Assembly (NCBI GenBank): GCA_963995525.1
Contig: OZ023206.1
Span: 43,135,178 to 43,199,177, forward strand
Length of the DNA stretch: 64,000 bases
Source of the DNA: Escarpia spicata
Taxonomy: Eukaryota > Annelida > Polychaeta > Sabellida > Siboglinidae
Direction: 5' to 3'
Both the position numbers and the translations under genes were made by a program. The notes below the pieces were generated by a model. It searched no databases. It saw only the letters and a list, made by a program, of their open reading frames with translations, and was not told where the DNA came from. This document shows positions 21,677 to 32,920 of the stretch, piece after piece (the stretch's first letter is position 1; every line of letters starts with the position of its first letter).

Positions 21677-24600
21677 TTGTCTAAAGCAGCAGTACATTCA
21701 GTACTCACGAGACAAACATATCCCATGTCAAAGTGTTCGAACACAATTTATGCATATCACAGCATAACGGTATTTTAAGTGGACTTTTTTCGGCGGACGG
21801 ATCCTTAATGTGGTCTTACCCCAAATAGATGTTTTGCATGTTACACATCTTCACGAAGGCTAGACTGATATCAAGCTACACACATAACTAGATTAACCAC
21901 AAATGGGAATGAATGTTACCGTTTTATCTCCGTCACGTAAGTTACAAGAACATATTACGTAAGTTATAGGTGTTAAAACTCTTCCCCATTTGATGTTTTA
22001 TCTTGTCTAAAGCAGCAGTACATTCAGTACTCACGAGACAAACATGTCCCATGTCAAAGTGTTCGAACACAATTTATGCTTATCACAGCATAACGGTATT
22101 TTAAGTGGACTTTTTTCGGCGGACGGATCCTTAATGTGGTCTTACCCCAAATATATGTTTTGCATGTTACAAATCTTCACGAAGGCTAGACTGATATCAA
22201 GCTACACACATAACTAGATTAACCACAAATGGGAATGCATGTTACCGTTTTATCTCCGTCACGTAAGTTACAAGAACATATTACGTAAGTTATAGGTGTG
22301 AAAACTCATCCCCATTTGATGTTTTATCTTGTCTAAAGCAGCAGTACATTCAGTACTCACGAGACAAACATGTCCCATGTCAAAGTGTTCGAACACAATT
22401 TATGCATATCATAGCATAACGGTATTTTAAGTGAACTTTTTTCGGCGGACGGATCCTTAATGTGGTCTTACCCCAAATATATGTTTTGCATGTTACAAAT
22501 CTTCACGAAGGCTAGACTGATATCAAGCTACACACATAACTAGATTAACCACAAATGGGAATGCATGTTACCGTTTTATCTCCGTCACGTAAGTTACAAG
22601 AACATATTACGTAAGTTATAGGTGTTAACTGTATGTACTGCTGCTTTAGACAAGATACATTCAGTACTCACGATGCAAACATGTCCCATTTCAAAGTGTT
22701 CAAACAAAATTTATGCATATCACAGCAAAACGGTATATGTAGTGCACTTTTTCGGCGGACGGATCCTGAATGTGGTCTTACCCCAAATAGATGTTCTGCA
22801 TGTTACAAATCTTCACGGAAGCTAGACTGATATCAAGCTACACACATAACTAGATTAACCACAAATGTGAATGCATGTTACCGTTTTATTTCCGTCACGT
22901 AAGTTACAAGAACATATTACGTAAGTTATAGATGTGAAATCTCATCACCATTTGATGTTTTATCTTGTCTAATGCAGCAGTACATTCAGTACTCATGAGA
23001 CAAACATGTCCCATGTCAAAGTGTTCGAACAAAATTTACGCAAATCACAGCAAAACGGTATTTGTAGTGCACTTTTTCGGCGGACGGATCCTGAATGAGG
23101 TCTTACCACAAATAGATGTTCTGCATGTTACAAATCATCACGAAGGCTAGACTGATATCAAACTACACACATAACTAGATTACCCACAAATGGGAATGCA
23201 TGTTACCGTTTTATCTCCGTCACGTAAGTTACAAGAACATATTACGTAAGTTATAGGTGTAAAAACTTATCCCCATTTGATGTTTTATCTTGGATAATGC
23301 AGCAGTACATTCAGTACTAACGAGACAAACATGTCCCATGTTAAAGTGTTCGAATTTGTTTTGGTATATCACAGATAACGGTATTCTAAGTGCACTTTTT
23401 CGGCGGACGGATCATGAATGTGGTCTTACCCCAAATATATGTTCTGCACGTTACAAATCTTCACGGAAGCTAGACTGATATCAAGCTACACACATAACTA
23501 GATTAACCACAAATGTGAATGCATGTTACCGTTTTATTTCCGTCACGTAAGTTACAAGAACATATTACGTAAGTTATAGATGTGAAATCTCATCACCATT
23601 TGATGTTTTATCTTGTCTAATGCAGCAGTACATTCAGTATTAACGAGACAAACATGTCCCATGTTAAAGTGTTCGAATTTTTTTTGGTATATCACAGATA
23701 ACGGTATTTTAAGTGCACTTTTTCGGCGGACGGATCATGAATGTGGTCTTACCCCAAATATATGTTCTGCATGTTACAAATCTTCACGGAAGCTAGACTG
23801 ATATCAAGCTACACACATAACTAGATTAACCACAAATGGGAATGCATGTTACCGTTTTATTTCTGTCACGTAAGTTACAAGAACATATTACGTACGTTAT
23901 AGGTGTAAAAACTCATCCCCATTTGATGTTTTATCTTGGATAATGCAGCAGTACATTCAGTACTAACGAGAAAAACATGTCCCATGTTAAAGTGTTCGAA
24001 TTTTTTTTCGTGTATCACAGATAACGGTATTTTAAGTGCACTTTTTCGGTGGACTGATCATGAATGTGGTTTTACCCCAAATAGATGTTCTGCATGTTAC
24101 AAATCTTCACGGAAGCTAGACTGATGTCAAGCTACATACATAACTAGATTAACCACAAATGGGAATGCATGTTACCGTTTTATCTCCGTCACGTAAGTTA
24201 CAAGAACATATTACGTAAGTTATAGATGTGAAATCTCATCACCATTTGATGTTTTATCTTGTCTAATGCAGCAGTACATTCAGTACTAACGAGACAAACA
24301 TGTCCCATGTTAAAGTGTACGAATTTTTTTTGGTATATCACAGATAACGGTATTTTAAGTGCACTTTTTCGGCGGACGGATCATGAATGTGGTCTTACCC
24401 CAAATAGATGTTCTGCATGTTACAAATCTTCACGGAAGTTAGACTGATATCAAGCTACACACATAACTAGATTAACCACAAATGTGAATGCATGTTACCG
24501 TTTTATTTCCGTCACGTAAGTTACAAGAACATATTACGTAAGTTATAGATGTGAAATCTCATCACCATTTGATGTTTTATCTTGTCTAATGCAGCAGTAC

Positions 24601-25552
24601 ATTCAGTACTCATGAGACAAACATGTCCCATGTCAAAGTAATCGAACAAAATTTATGCATATCACAGCAAAACGGTATTTGTAGTGCACTTTTTCGGCGG
24701 ACGGATCCTGAATGAGGTCTTACCACAAATAGATGTTCTGTATGTTACAAATCATCACGAAGGCTAGACTGATATCAAACTACACACATAACTAGATTAC
24801 CCACAAATGGGAATGCATGTTACCATTTTATCTCCGTCACGTAAGTTACAAGAACATATTACGTAAGTTATAGGTGTAAAAACTTATCCCCATTTGATGT
24901 TTTATCTTGGATAATGCAGCAGTACATTCAGTACTAACGAGACAAACATGTCCCATGTTAAAGTATTCGAATTATTTTTTTTATATCACAGATAACGGTA
25001 TTTTAAGTGCACTTTTTCGGCGGACTGATCATGAATGTGGTCTTACCCCAAATAGATGTTCTGCACGTTACAAATCTTCACGGAAGCTAGACTGATATCA
25101 AGCTACACACATAACTAGATTAACCACAAATGGGAATTCATGTTACCGTTTTATCTCCGTCACGTAAGTTACAAGAACATAATACGTAAGTTATAGGTGT
25201 AAAAACTCATCCCCATTTGATGTTTTATCTTGGATAATGCAGCAGTACATTGAGTACTAACGAGACAAACATGTCCGATGTTAAAGTGTTCGAATTTTTT
25301 TTTGTATATCACAGATAACGGTATTTTAAGAGCACTTTTTCGGCGGACGGATCATGAATATGGTCTTACCCCAAATAGATGTTCTGCATGTTACAAATCT
25401 TCACGGAAGCTAGACTGATATCAAGCTACACACATAACTAAATTAACCACAAATGGGAATGCATGTTACCGTTTTATCTCCGTCACGTAAGTTACAAGAA
25501 CATATTACGTAAGTTATAGATGTGAAATCTCATCACCATTTGATGTTTTATT
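21677..25552 (+). repeat. 12-monomer mixed HOR, copy 2 (3876 bp)
   Basis: All twelve units recur in order, with the inversion at 22628-22656, beta at 22965, gamma at 23290, the chimera at 23613, gamma at 23936, the chimera at 24259, beta at 24582, and gamma at 24907 and 25230. Single-base differences from copy 1 include CGGTGGACTG against CTGTGGACTG, AAGTATTCG against AAGTGTTCG near 24961, and GGAAGTTAGAC near 24434. The end changes family: after 25436 it reads into beta instead of returning to alpha. Confidence 0.9.
22628..22656 (-). repeat. 29-bp micro-inversion, copy 5
   Basis: It is identical to the others and lies 3876 bp after copy 4, in the second 12-monomer HOR. It is the last one in the window; none was seen in the right arm. 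Confidence 0.9.
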
Positions 25553-28500
25553 TTGTCTAATGCAGCAGTACATTCAGTACTCATGAGACAAACATGTCCC
25601 ATGTCAAATTGTTCGAACAAAATTTATGCATATCACAGCAAAACGGTATTTGTAATGCACTTTTTCGGCGGACGGATCCTGAATGAGGTCTTACCACAAA
25701 TAGATGTTCTGTATGTTACAAATCATCACGAAGGCTAGACTGATATCAAGCTACACACATAACTGGATTACCCACAAATGGTAATGCATGTTACCGTTTT
25801 ATCTCCGTCACGTAAGTTACAAGAACATATTACGTAAGTTATAGGTGTGAAAAGTCATCCCCATTTGATGTTTTATCTTCTCTAATGCAGCAGCACATTC
25901 AGTACTCACGAGGCAAACATGTCCCTTTTCAAAGTGTTCAAACTAAATTTATGCATATCACAGCAAAACGGTATATGTAGTGCACTTTTTCGGCGGACGG
26001 ATCCTGAATGTGGTCTTACCCCAAATAGATGTTCTGCATGTTACAAATCTTCACGGAAGCTAGACTGATATCAAGCTACACACATAACTAAATTAACCAC
26101 AAATGGGAATGCATGTTACCGTTTTATCTCCGTCACGTAAGTTACAAGAACATATTACGTAAGTTATAGATGTGAAATCTCATCACCATTTGATGTTTTA
26201 TCTTGTCTAATGCAGCAGTACATTCAGTACTCATGAGACAAACATGTCCCATGTCAAAGTGTTCGAACAAAATTTATGCATATCACAGCAAAACGGTATT
26301 TGTAATGCAGTTTTTCGGCGGACGGATCCTGAATGAGGTCTTACCACAAATAGATGTTCTGAATGTTACAAATCATCAAGAAGGCTAGACTGATATCAAG
26401 CTACACACATAACTAGATTACCCACAAATGGTAATGCATGTTACCGTTTTATCTCCGTCACGTAAGTTACAAGAACATATTACGTAAGTTATAGGTGTAA
26501 AAACTCATCCCCATTTGATGTTTTATCTTGGATAATGCAGCAGTACATTCAGTACTAACGAGACAAACATGTACCATATTAAAGTGTTAGAATTTTTTTT
26601 TTTCTCTCACAAATAACGGTATTTTAAGTGCACTTTTTCGGCGCACGGATCATGAATGTGGTCTTACCCCAAATAGTTGTTCTGCATGTTACAAATCTTC
26701 ACGGAAGCTAGACTGATATCAAGCTACACACATAACTAGATTATCCACACATGGGAATGCATGTTACCGTTTTATCTCCGTCACGTAAGTTACAAGAACA
26801 TATTACGTAAGTTATAGGTGTGAAAACTCATCCCCATTTGATGTTTTATCTTCTCTAATGCAGCAGCACATTCAGTACTCACGAGGCAAACATGTCCCAT
26901 GTCAAAGTGTTCAAACAAAATGTATGCATATCACAGCAAAACGGTATTTGTAGTGCACTTTTTCGGCGGACGGATCCTGAATGTGGTCTTACCCCAAATA
27001 GATGTTCTGCATGTTACAAATATTCACGGAAGCTAGACTGATATCAAGCTACACACATAACTAGATTAACCACAAATGGGAATGCATGTTACCGTGTTAT
27101 CTCCGTCACGTAAGTTACAAGAACATATTACGTAAGTTGTAGATGTGAAATCTCATCACCATTTGATGTTTTATCTTGTCTAATGCAGCAGTACATTCAG
27201 TACTCATGAGACAAACGTGTCCCATGTCAAAGTGTTCGAACAAAATTTATGCATATCACAGCAAAACGGTATTTGTAGTGCACTTTTTCGGCGGACGGAT
27301 CCTGAATGAGGTCTTACCACAAATAGATGTTCTGTATGTTACAAATCTTCACGAAGGCTAGACTGATATCAAGCTACACACATAACTAGATTACCCACAA
27401 ATGGGAATGCATGTTACCGTTTTATCTCCGTCACGTAAGTTACAAGAACATATTACGTAAGTTATAGGTGTGAAAACTCATCCCCATTTGATGTTTTATC
27501 TTCTCTAATGCAGCAGCACATTCAGTACTCACGAGGCAAACATGTCCCTTGTCAAAGTGTTCAAACTAAATTTATGCATATCACAGCAAAACGGTATATG
27601 TAGTGCACTTTTTCGGCGGACGGATCCTGAATGTGGTCTTACCCCAAATAGATGTTCTGCATGTTACAAATCTTCACGGAAGCTAGACTGATATCAAGCT
27701 ACACACATAACTAGATTAACCACAAATGGGAATGCATGTTACCGTTTTATCTCCGTCACGTAAGTTACAAGAACATATTACGTAAGTTATAGATCTGAAA
27801 TCTCATCACCATTTGATGTTTTATCTTGTCTAATGCAGCAGTACATTCAGTACTCATGAGACAAACATGTCCCATGTCAAAGTGTTCGAACAAAATTTAT
27901 GCATATCACAGCAAAACGGTATTTGTAATGCACTTTTTCGGCGGACGGATCCTGAATGAGGTCTTACCACAAATAGATGTTCTGTATGTTACAAATCATC
28001 AGGAAGGCTAGACTGATATCAAGCTACACACATAACTAGATTAACCACAAATGGTAATGCATGTTACCGTTTTATCTCCGTCACGTAAGTTACAAGAACA
28101 TATTACGTAAGTTATAGGTGTGAAAACTCATCCCCATTTGATGTTTTATCTTCTCTAATGCAGCAGCACATTCAGTACTCACGAGGCAAACATGTCCCAT
28201 GTCAAAGTGTTCAAACAAAATGTATGCATATCACAGCAAAACGGTATTTGTAGTGCACTTTTTCGGCGGACGGATCCTGAATGTGGTCTTACCCCAAATA
28301 GATGTTCTGCATGTTACAAATCTTCACGGAAGCTAGACTGATATCAAGCTACACACATAACTAGATTAACCACAAATGGGAATGCATGTTACCGTGTTAT
28401 CTCCGTCACGTAAGTTACAAGAACATATTACGTAAGTTGTAGATGTGAAATCTCATCACCATTTGATGTTTTATCTTGTCTAATGCAGCAGTACATTCAG

Positions 28501-30425
28501 TACTCATGAGACAAACGTGTCCCATGTCAAAGTGTTCGAACAAAATTTATGCATATCACAGCAAAACGGTATTTGTAGTGCACTTTTTCGGCGGACGGAT
28601 CCTGAATGAGGTCTTACCACAAATAGATGTTCTGTATGTTACAAATCTTCACGAAGGCTAGACTGATGTCAAGCTACACACATAACTAGATTACCCACAA
28701 ATGGGAATGCATGTTACCGTTTTATCTCCGTCACGTAAGTTACAAGAACATATTACGTAAGTTATAGGTGTGAAAACTCATCCCCATTTGATGTTTTATC
28801 TTCTCTAATGCAGCAGCACATTCAGTACTCACGAGGCAAACATGTCCCATGTCAAAGTGTTCAAACAAAATGTATGCATATCACAGCAAAACGGTATTTG
28901 TAGTGCACTTTTTCGGCGGACGGATCCTGAATGTGGTCTTACCACAAATAGATGTTCTGTATGTTACAAATCTTCACGAAGGCTAGACTGATGTCAAGCT
29001 ACACACATAACTAGATTACCCACAAATGGGAATGCATGTTACCGTTTTATCTCCGTCACGTAAGTTACAAGAACATATTACGTAAGTTATAGGTGTGAAA
29101 ACTCATCCCCATTTGATGTTTTATCTTCTCTAATGCAGCAGCACATTCAGTACTCACGAGGCAAACATGTCCCATGTCAAAGTGTTCAAACAAAAGTTAT
29201 GCATATCACAGCAAAACGGTATTTGTAGTGCACTTTTTCGGCGGACGGATCCTGAATGTGGTCTTACCCCAAATAGATGTTCTGCATGTTACAAATCTTC
29301 ACGGAAGCTAGACTGATATCAAGCTACACACATAACTAGATTAACCACAAATGGGAATGCATGTTACCGTTTTATCTCCCTCACGTATGTTACAAGAACA
29401 TATTACGTAAGTTATAGGTGTGAAACCTCATCACCATTTGATGTTTTATCTTGTCTAATGCAGCAGTACATTCAGTACTCATGAGACAAACATGTCCCAT
29501 GTCAAAGTGTTCGAACCAAATTTATGCATATCACAGCAAAACGGTATTTGTAATGCACTTTTTCGGCGGACGGATCCTGAATGAGGTCTTACCACAAATA
29601 GATGTTCTGTATGTTACAAATCATCACGAAGGCTAGACTGATATCAAGCTACACACATAACTGGATTACCCACAAATGGTAATGCATGTTACCGTTTTAT
29701 CTCCGTCACGTAAGTTACAAGAACATATTACGTAAGTTATAGGTGTGAAAACTCATCCCCATTTGATGTTTTATCTTGTCTAATGCAGCAGCACATTCAG
29801 TACTCACGAGGCAAACATGTCCCTTTTCAAAGTGTTCAAACTAAAGTTATGCATATCACAGCAAAACGGTATATGTAGTGCACTTTTTCGGCGGACGGAT
29901 CCTGAATGTGGTCTTACCCCAAATAGATGTTCTGCATGTTACAAATCTTCACGGAAGCTAGACTGATATCAAGCTACACACATAACTAAATTAACCACAA
30001 ATGGGAATGCATGTTACCGTTTTATCTCCGTCACGTAAGTTACAAGAACATATTACGTAAGTTATAGATGTGAAATCTCATCACCATTTGATGTTTTATC
30101 TTGTCTAATGCAGCAGTACATTCAGTACTCATGAGACAAACATGTCCCATGTCAAAGTGTTCGAACAAAATTTATGCATATCACAGCAAAACGGTATTTG
30201 TAATGCACTTTTTCGGCGGACGGATCCTGAATGAGGTCTTACCACAAATAGATGTTCTGTATGTTACAAATCATCACGAAGGCTAGACTGATATCAAGCT
30301 ACACACATAACTAGATTAACCACACATGGGAATGCATGTTACCGTTTTATTTCCGTCACGTAAGTTACAAGAACATATTACGTAAGTTATAGATGTGAAA
30401 TCTCATCACCATTTGATGTTTTATC
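25553..30425 (+). repeat. Beta/delta dimer HOR region (650-bp period)
   Basis: Beta and delta monomers alternate. Beta starts at 25553, 26203, 27176, 27826, 28476, 29451 and 30101; delta starts at 25878, 26853, 27501, 28151, 28801, 29126 and 29776, with one gamma at 26528. Most beta-to-beta steps are 650 bp; steps of 973 and 975 bp mark an extra gamma or delta. A 1300-bp (4-monomer) repeat is visible through the shared variants CCGTGTTATCTCC, GTTGTAGATGTG and CAAACGTGTCCC at about 27093-27215 and 28393-28515. Confidence 0.87.
27501..27825 (+). repeat. Delta monomer, representative copy (325 bp)
   Basis: Delta is marked by CTTCTCTAATGCAGCAGCAC, CACGAGGCAAAC, GTGTTCAAAC (which destroys the TTCGAA palindrome), GTATATGTAG or GTATTTGTAG, and GATCCTGAATGTGG. 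It alternates with beta between 25878 and 29800. The monomer directly downstream of each micro-inversion is delta-like, sharing GTGTTCAAAC, GTATATGTAG and CTGAATGTGG. This suggests the inversion arose where alpha was joined to a delta copy. Confidence 0.85.
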
Positions 30426-32720
30426 TTGTCTAATGCAGCAGTACATTCAGCACTCATGAGACAAACATGTCCCATGTCAAAGTGTTCGAACAAAATTTAT
30501 GCAAATCACAGCAAAACGGTATTTGTAGTGCACTTTTTCGGCGGACGGATCCTGAATGAGGTCTTACCACAAATAGATGTTCTGTATGTTACAAATCATC
30601 ACGAAGGCTAGACTGATATCAAACTACACACATAACTAGATTACCCACAAATGGGAATGCATGTTACCGTTTTATCTCCGTCACGTAAGTTACAAGAACA
30701 TATTACGTAAGTTATAGGTGTAAAAACTTATCCCCATGTGATGTTTTACCTTGGATAATGCAGCAGTACATTCAGTACTAACGAGACAAACATGTCCCAT
30801 GTTAAAGTGTTCGAATTTTTTTTTGTATATCACAGATAACGGTATTTTAAGTGCACTTTTTCGGCGGACTGATCATGAATGTGGTCTTACCCCAAATAGA
30901 TGTTCTGCACGTTACAAATCTTCACGGAAGCTAGACTGATATCAAGCTACACACATAACTAGATTAACCACAAATGGGAATTCATGTTACCGTTTTATCT
31001 CCGTCACGTAAGTTACAAGAACATAATACGTAAGTTATAGGTGTAAAAACTCATCCCCATTTGATGTTTTATCTTGGATAATGCAGCAGTACATTGAGTA
31101 CTAACGAGACAAACATGTCCGATGTTAAAGTGTTCGAATTTTTTTTTGTATATCACAGATAACGGTATTTTAAGAGCACTTTTTCGGCGGACGGATCATG
31201 AATATGGTCTTACCCCAAATAGATGTTCTGCATGTTACAAATCTTCACGGAAGCTAGACATATATCAAGCTACACACATAACTAGATTAACCACAAATGG
31301 GAATGCATGTTACCGTTTTATCTCCGTCAAGTAAGTTACAAGAACATATTACGTAAGTTATAGGTGTAAAAACTCATCCCCATTTGATGTTTTATCTCGG
31401 ATAATGCAGCAGTACATTCAGTACTAACGAGACAAACATGTCCCATATTAAAGTGTTCGAATTTTTTTTTTATAATTTCACAGATAACGATATTTTAAGA
31501 GCATTTTTTCGGCGGACGGATCATGAATGTGGTCTTACCCCAAATATATGTTCTGCATGTTACAAATCTTCACGGAAGCTAGACTGATATCAAGCTACAC
31601 ACATAACTAGATTAACCACAAATGGGAATGCATGTTACCGTTTTATCTCCCTCACGTATGTTACAAGAACATATTACGTAAGTTATAGGTGTGAAACCTC
31701 ATCACCATTTGATGTTTTATCTTGTCTAATGCAGCAGTACATTCAGTACTCATGAGACAAACATGTCCCATGTCAAAGTGTTCGAACCAAATTTATGCAT
31801 ATCACAGCAAAACGGTATTTGTAGTGCACTTTTTCGGCGGACGGATCCTGAATGAGGTCTTACCACAAATAGATGTTCTGTATGTTACAAATCATCAAGA
31901 AGGCTAGACTGATATCAAGCTACACACATAAATAGATTACCCACAAATGGGAATGCATGTTACCGTTTTATCTCCGTCACGTAAGTTACAAGAACATATT
32001 ACGTAAGTTATAGGTGTGAAAACTCATCCCCATTTGATGTTTTATCTTCTCTAATGCAGCAGCACATTCAGTACTCACGAGGCAAACATGTCCCTTTTCA
32101 AAGTGTTCAAACTAAATTTATGCATATCACAGCAAAACGGTATATGTAGTGCACTTTTTCGGCGGACGGATCCTGAATGTGGTCTTACCCCAAATAGATG
32201 TTCTGCATGTTACAAATCTTCACGGAAGCTAGACTGATATCAAGCTACACACATAACTAAATTAACCACAAATTGGAATGCATGTTACCGTTTTATCTCC
32301 GTCACGTAAGTTACAAGAACATATTACGTAAGTTATAGATGTGAAATCTCATCACCATTTGATGTTTTATCTTGTCTAATGCACCAGTACATTCAGTACT
32401 CATGAGACAAACATGTCCCATGTCAAAGTGTTCGAACAAAATGTATGCATATCACAGCAAAACGGTATTTGTAATGCACTTTTTCGGCGGACGGATCCTG
32501 AATGAGGTCTTACCACAAATAGATGTTCTGTATGTTACAAATCATCACGAAGGCTAGACTGATATCAAGCTACACACATAACTAGATTACCCACAAATGG
32601 TAATGCATGTTACCGTTTTATCTCCGTCACGTAAGTTACAAGAACATATTACGTAAGTTATAGGTGTAAAAACTCATCCCCATTTGATGTTTTATCTTGG
32701 ATAATGCAGCAGTACATTCA
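30426..32720 (+). repeat. Mixed beta/gamma/delta block up to the gap
   Basis: Units are beta 30426, gamma 30751, 31074 and 31397, beta 31722, delta 32047, beta 32372 and a gamma fragment from 32697 to the gap. The gamma pair at 30751-31396 shares private variants with 21031-21676 and 24907-25552: GGGAATTCATG, CATAATACG, CATTGAGTAC and GTCCGATG. That piece was therefore exchanged between this block and the 12-mer HOR. The 31397 unit has the longest T-run and the odd sequence TATAATTTCACAG. Confidence 0.82.
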
Positions 32721-32920
32721 NNNNNNNNNNNNNNNNNNNNNNNNNNNNNNNNNNNNNNNNNNNNNNNNNNNNNNNNNNNNNNNNNNNNNNNNNNNNNNNN
32801 NNNNNNNNNNNNNNNNNNNNNNNNNNNNNNNNNNNNNNNNNNNNNNNNNNNNNNNNNNNNNNNNNNNNNNNNNNNNNNNNNNNNNNNNNNNNNNNNNNNN
32901 NNNNNNNNNNNNNNNNNNNN
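32721..32920. other. Assembly gap, exactly 200 N
   Basis: There are 200 consecutive N. A round number like this is normally a scaffolding placeholder and not a measured distance. The left edge stops inside a gamma monomer at monomer phase about 280 (phase 1 = TTTATGC). The right edge starts in an alpha monomer of opposite orientation at phase about 118. Neither family nor phase is continuous across the gap, so the real amount of missing sequence is unknown and may be large. Confidence 0.98.

Larger units (their letters stand above)
1..32720 (+). repeat. Satellite array, left arm (about 100 monomers, 'forward' orientation)
   Basis: The same sequence of about 326 bp recurs head to tail without interruption; for example the word TTTATGC starts at 1, 327, 653, 979 and 1305, exactly 326 bp apart. 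Four related monomer families are present: alpha 326 bp, beta 325 bp, gamma 323 bp and delta 325 bp, plus a shortened form of about 310 bp carrying a micro-inversion. No non-satellite sequence interrupts the array. The strand is a convention: '+' means the orientation that reads CGGCGGACGGATCC. The likely setting is constitutive heterochromatin of a eukaryote; centromeric function is possible but the sequence does not show it. Confidence 0.98.
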
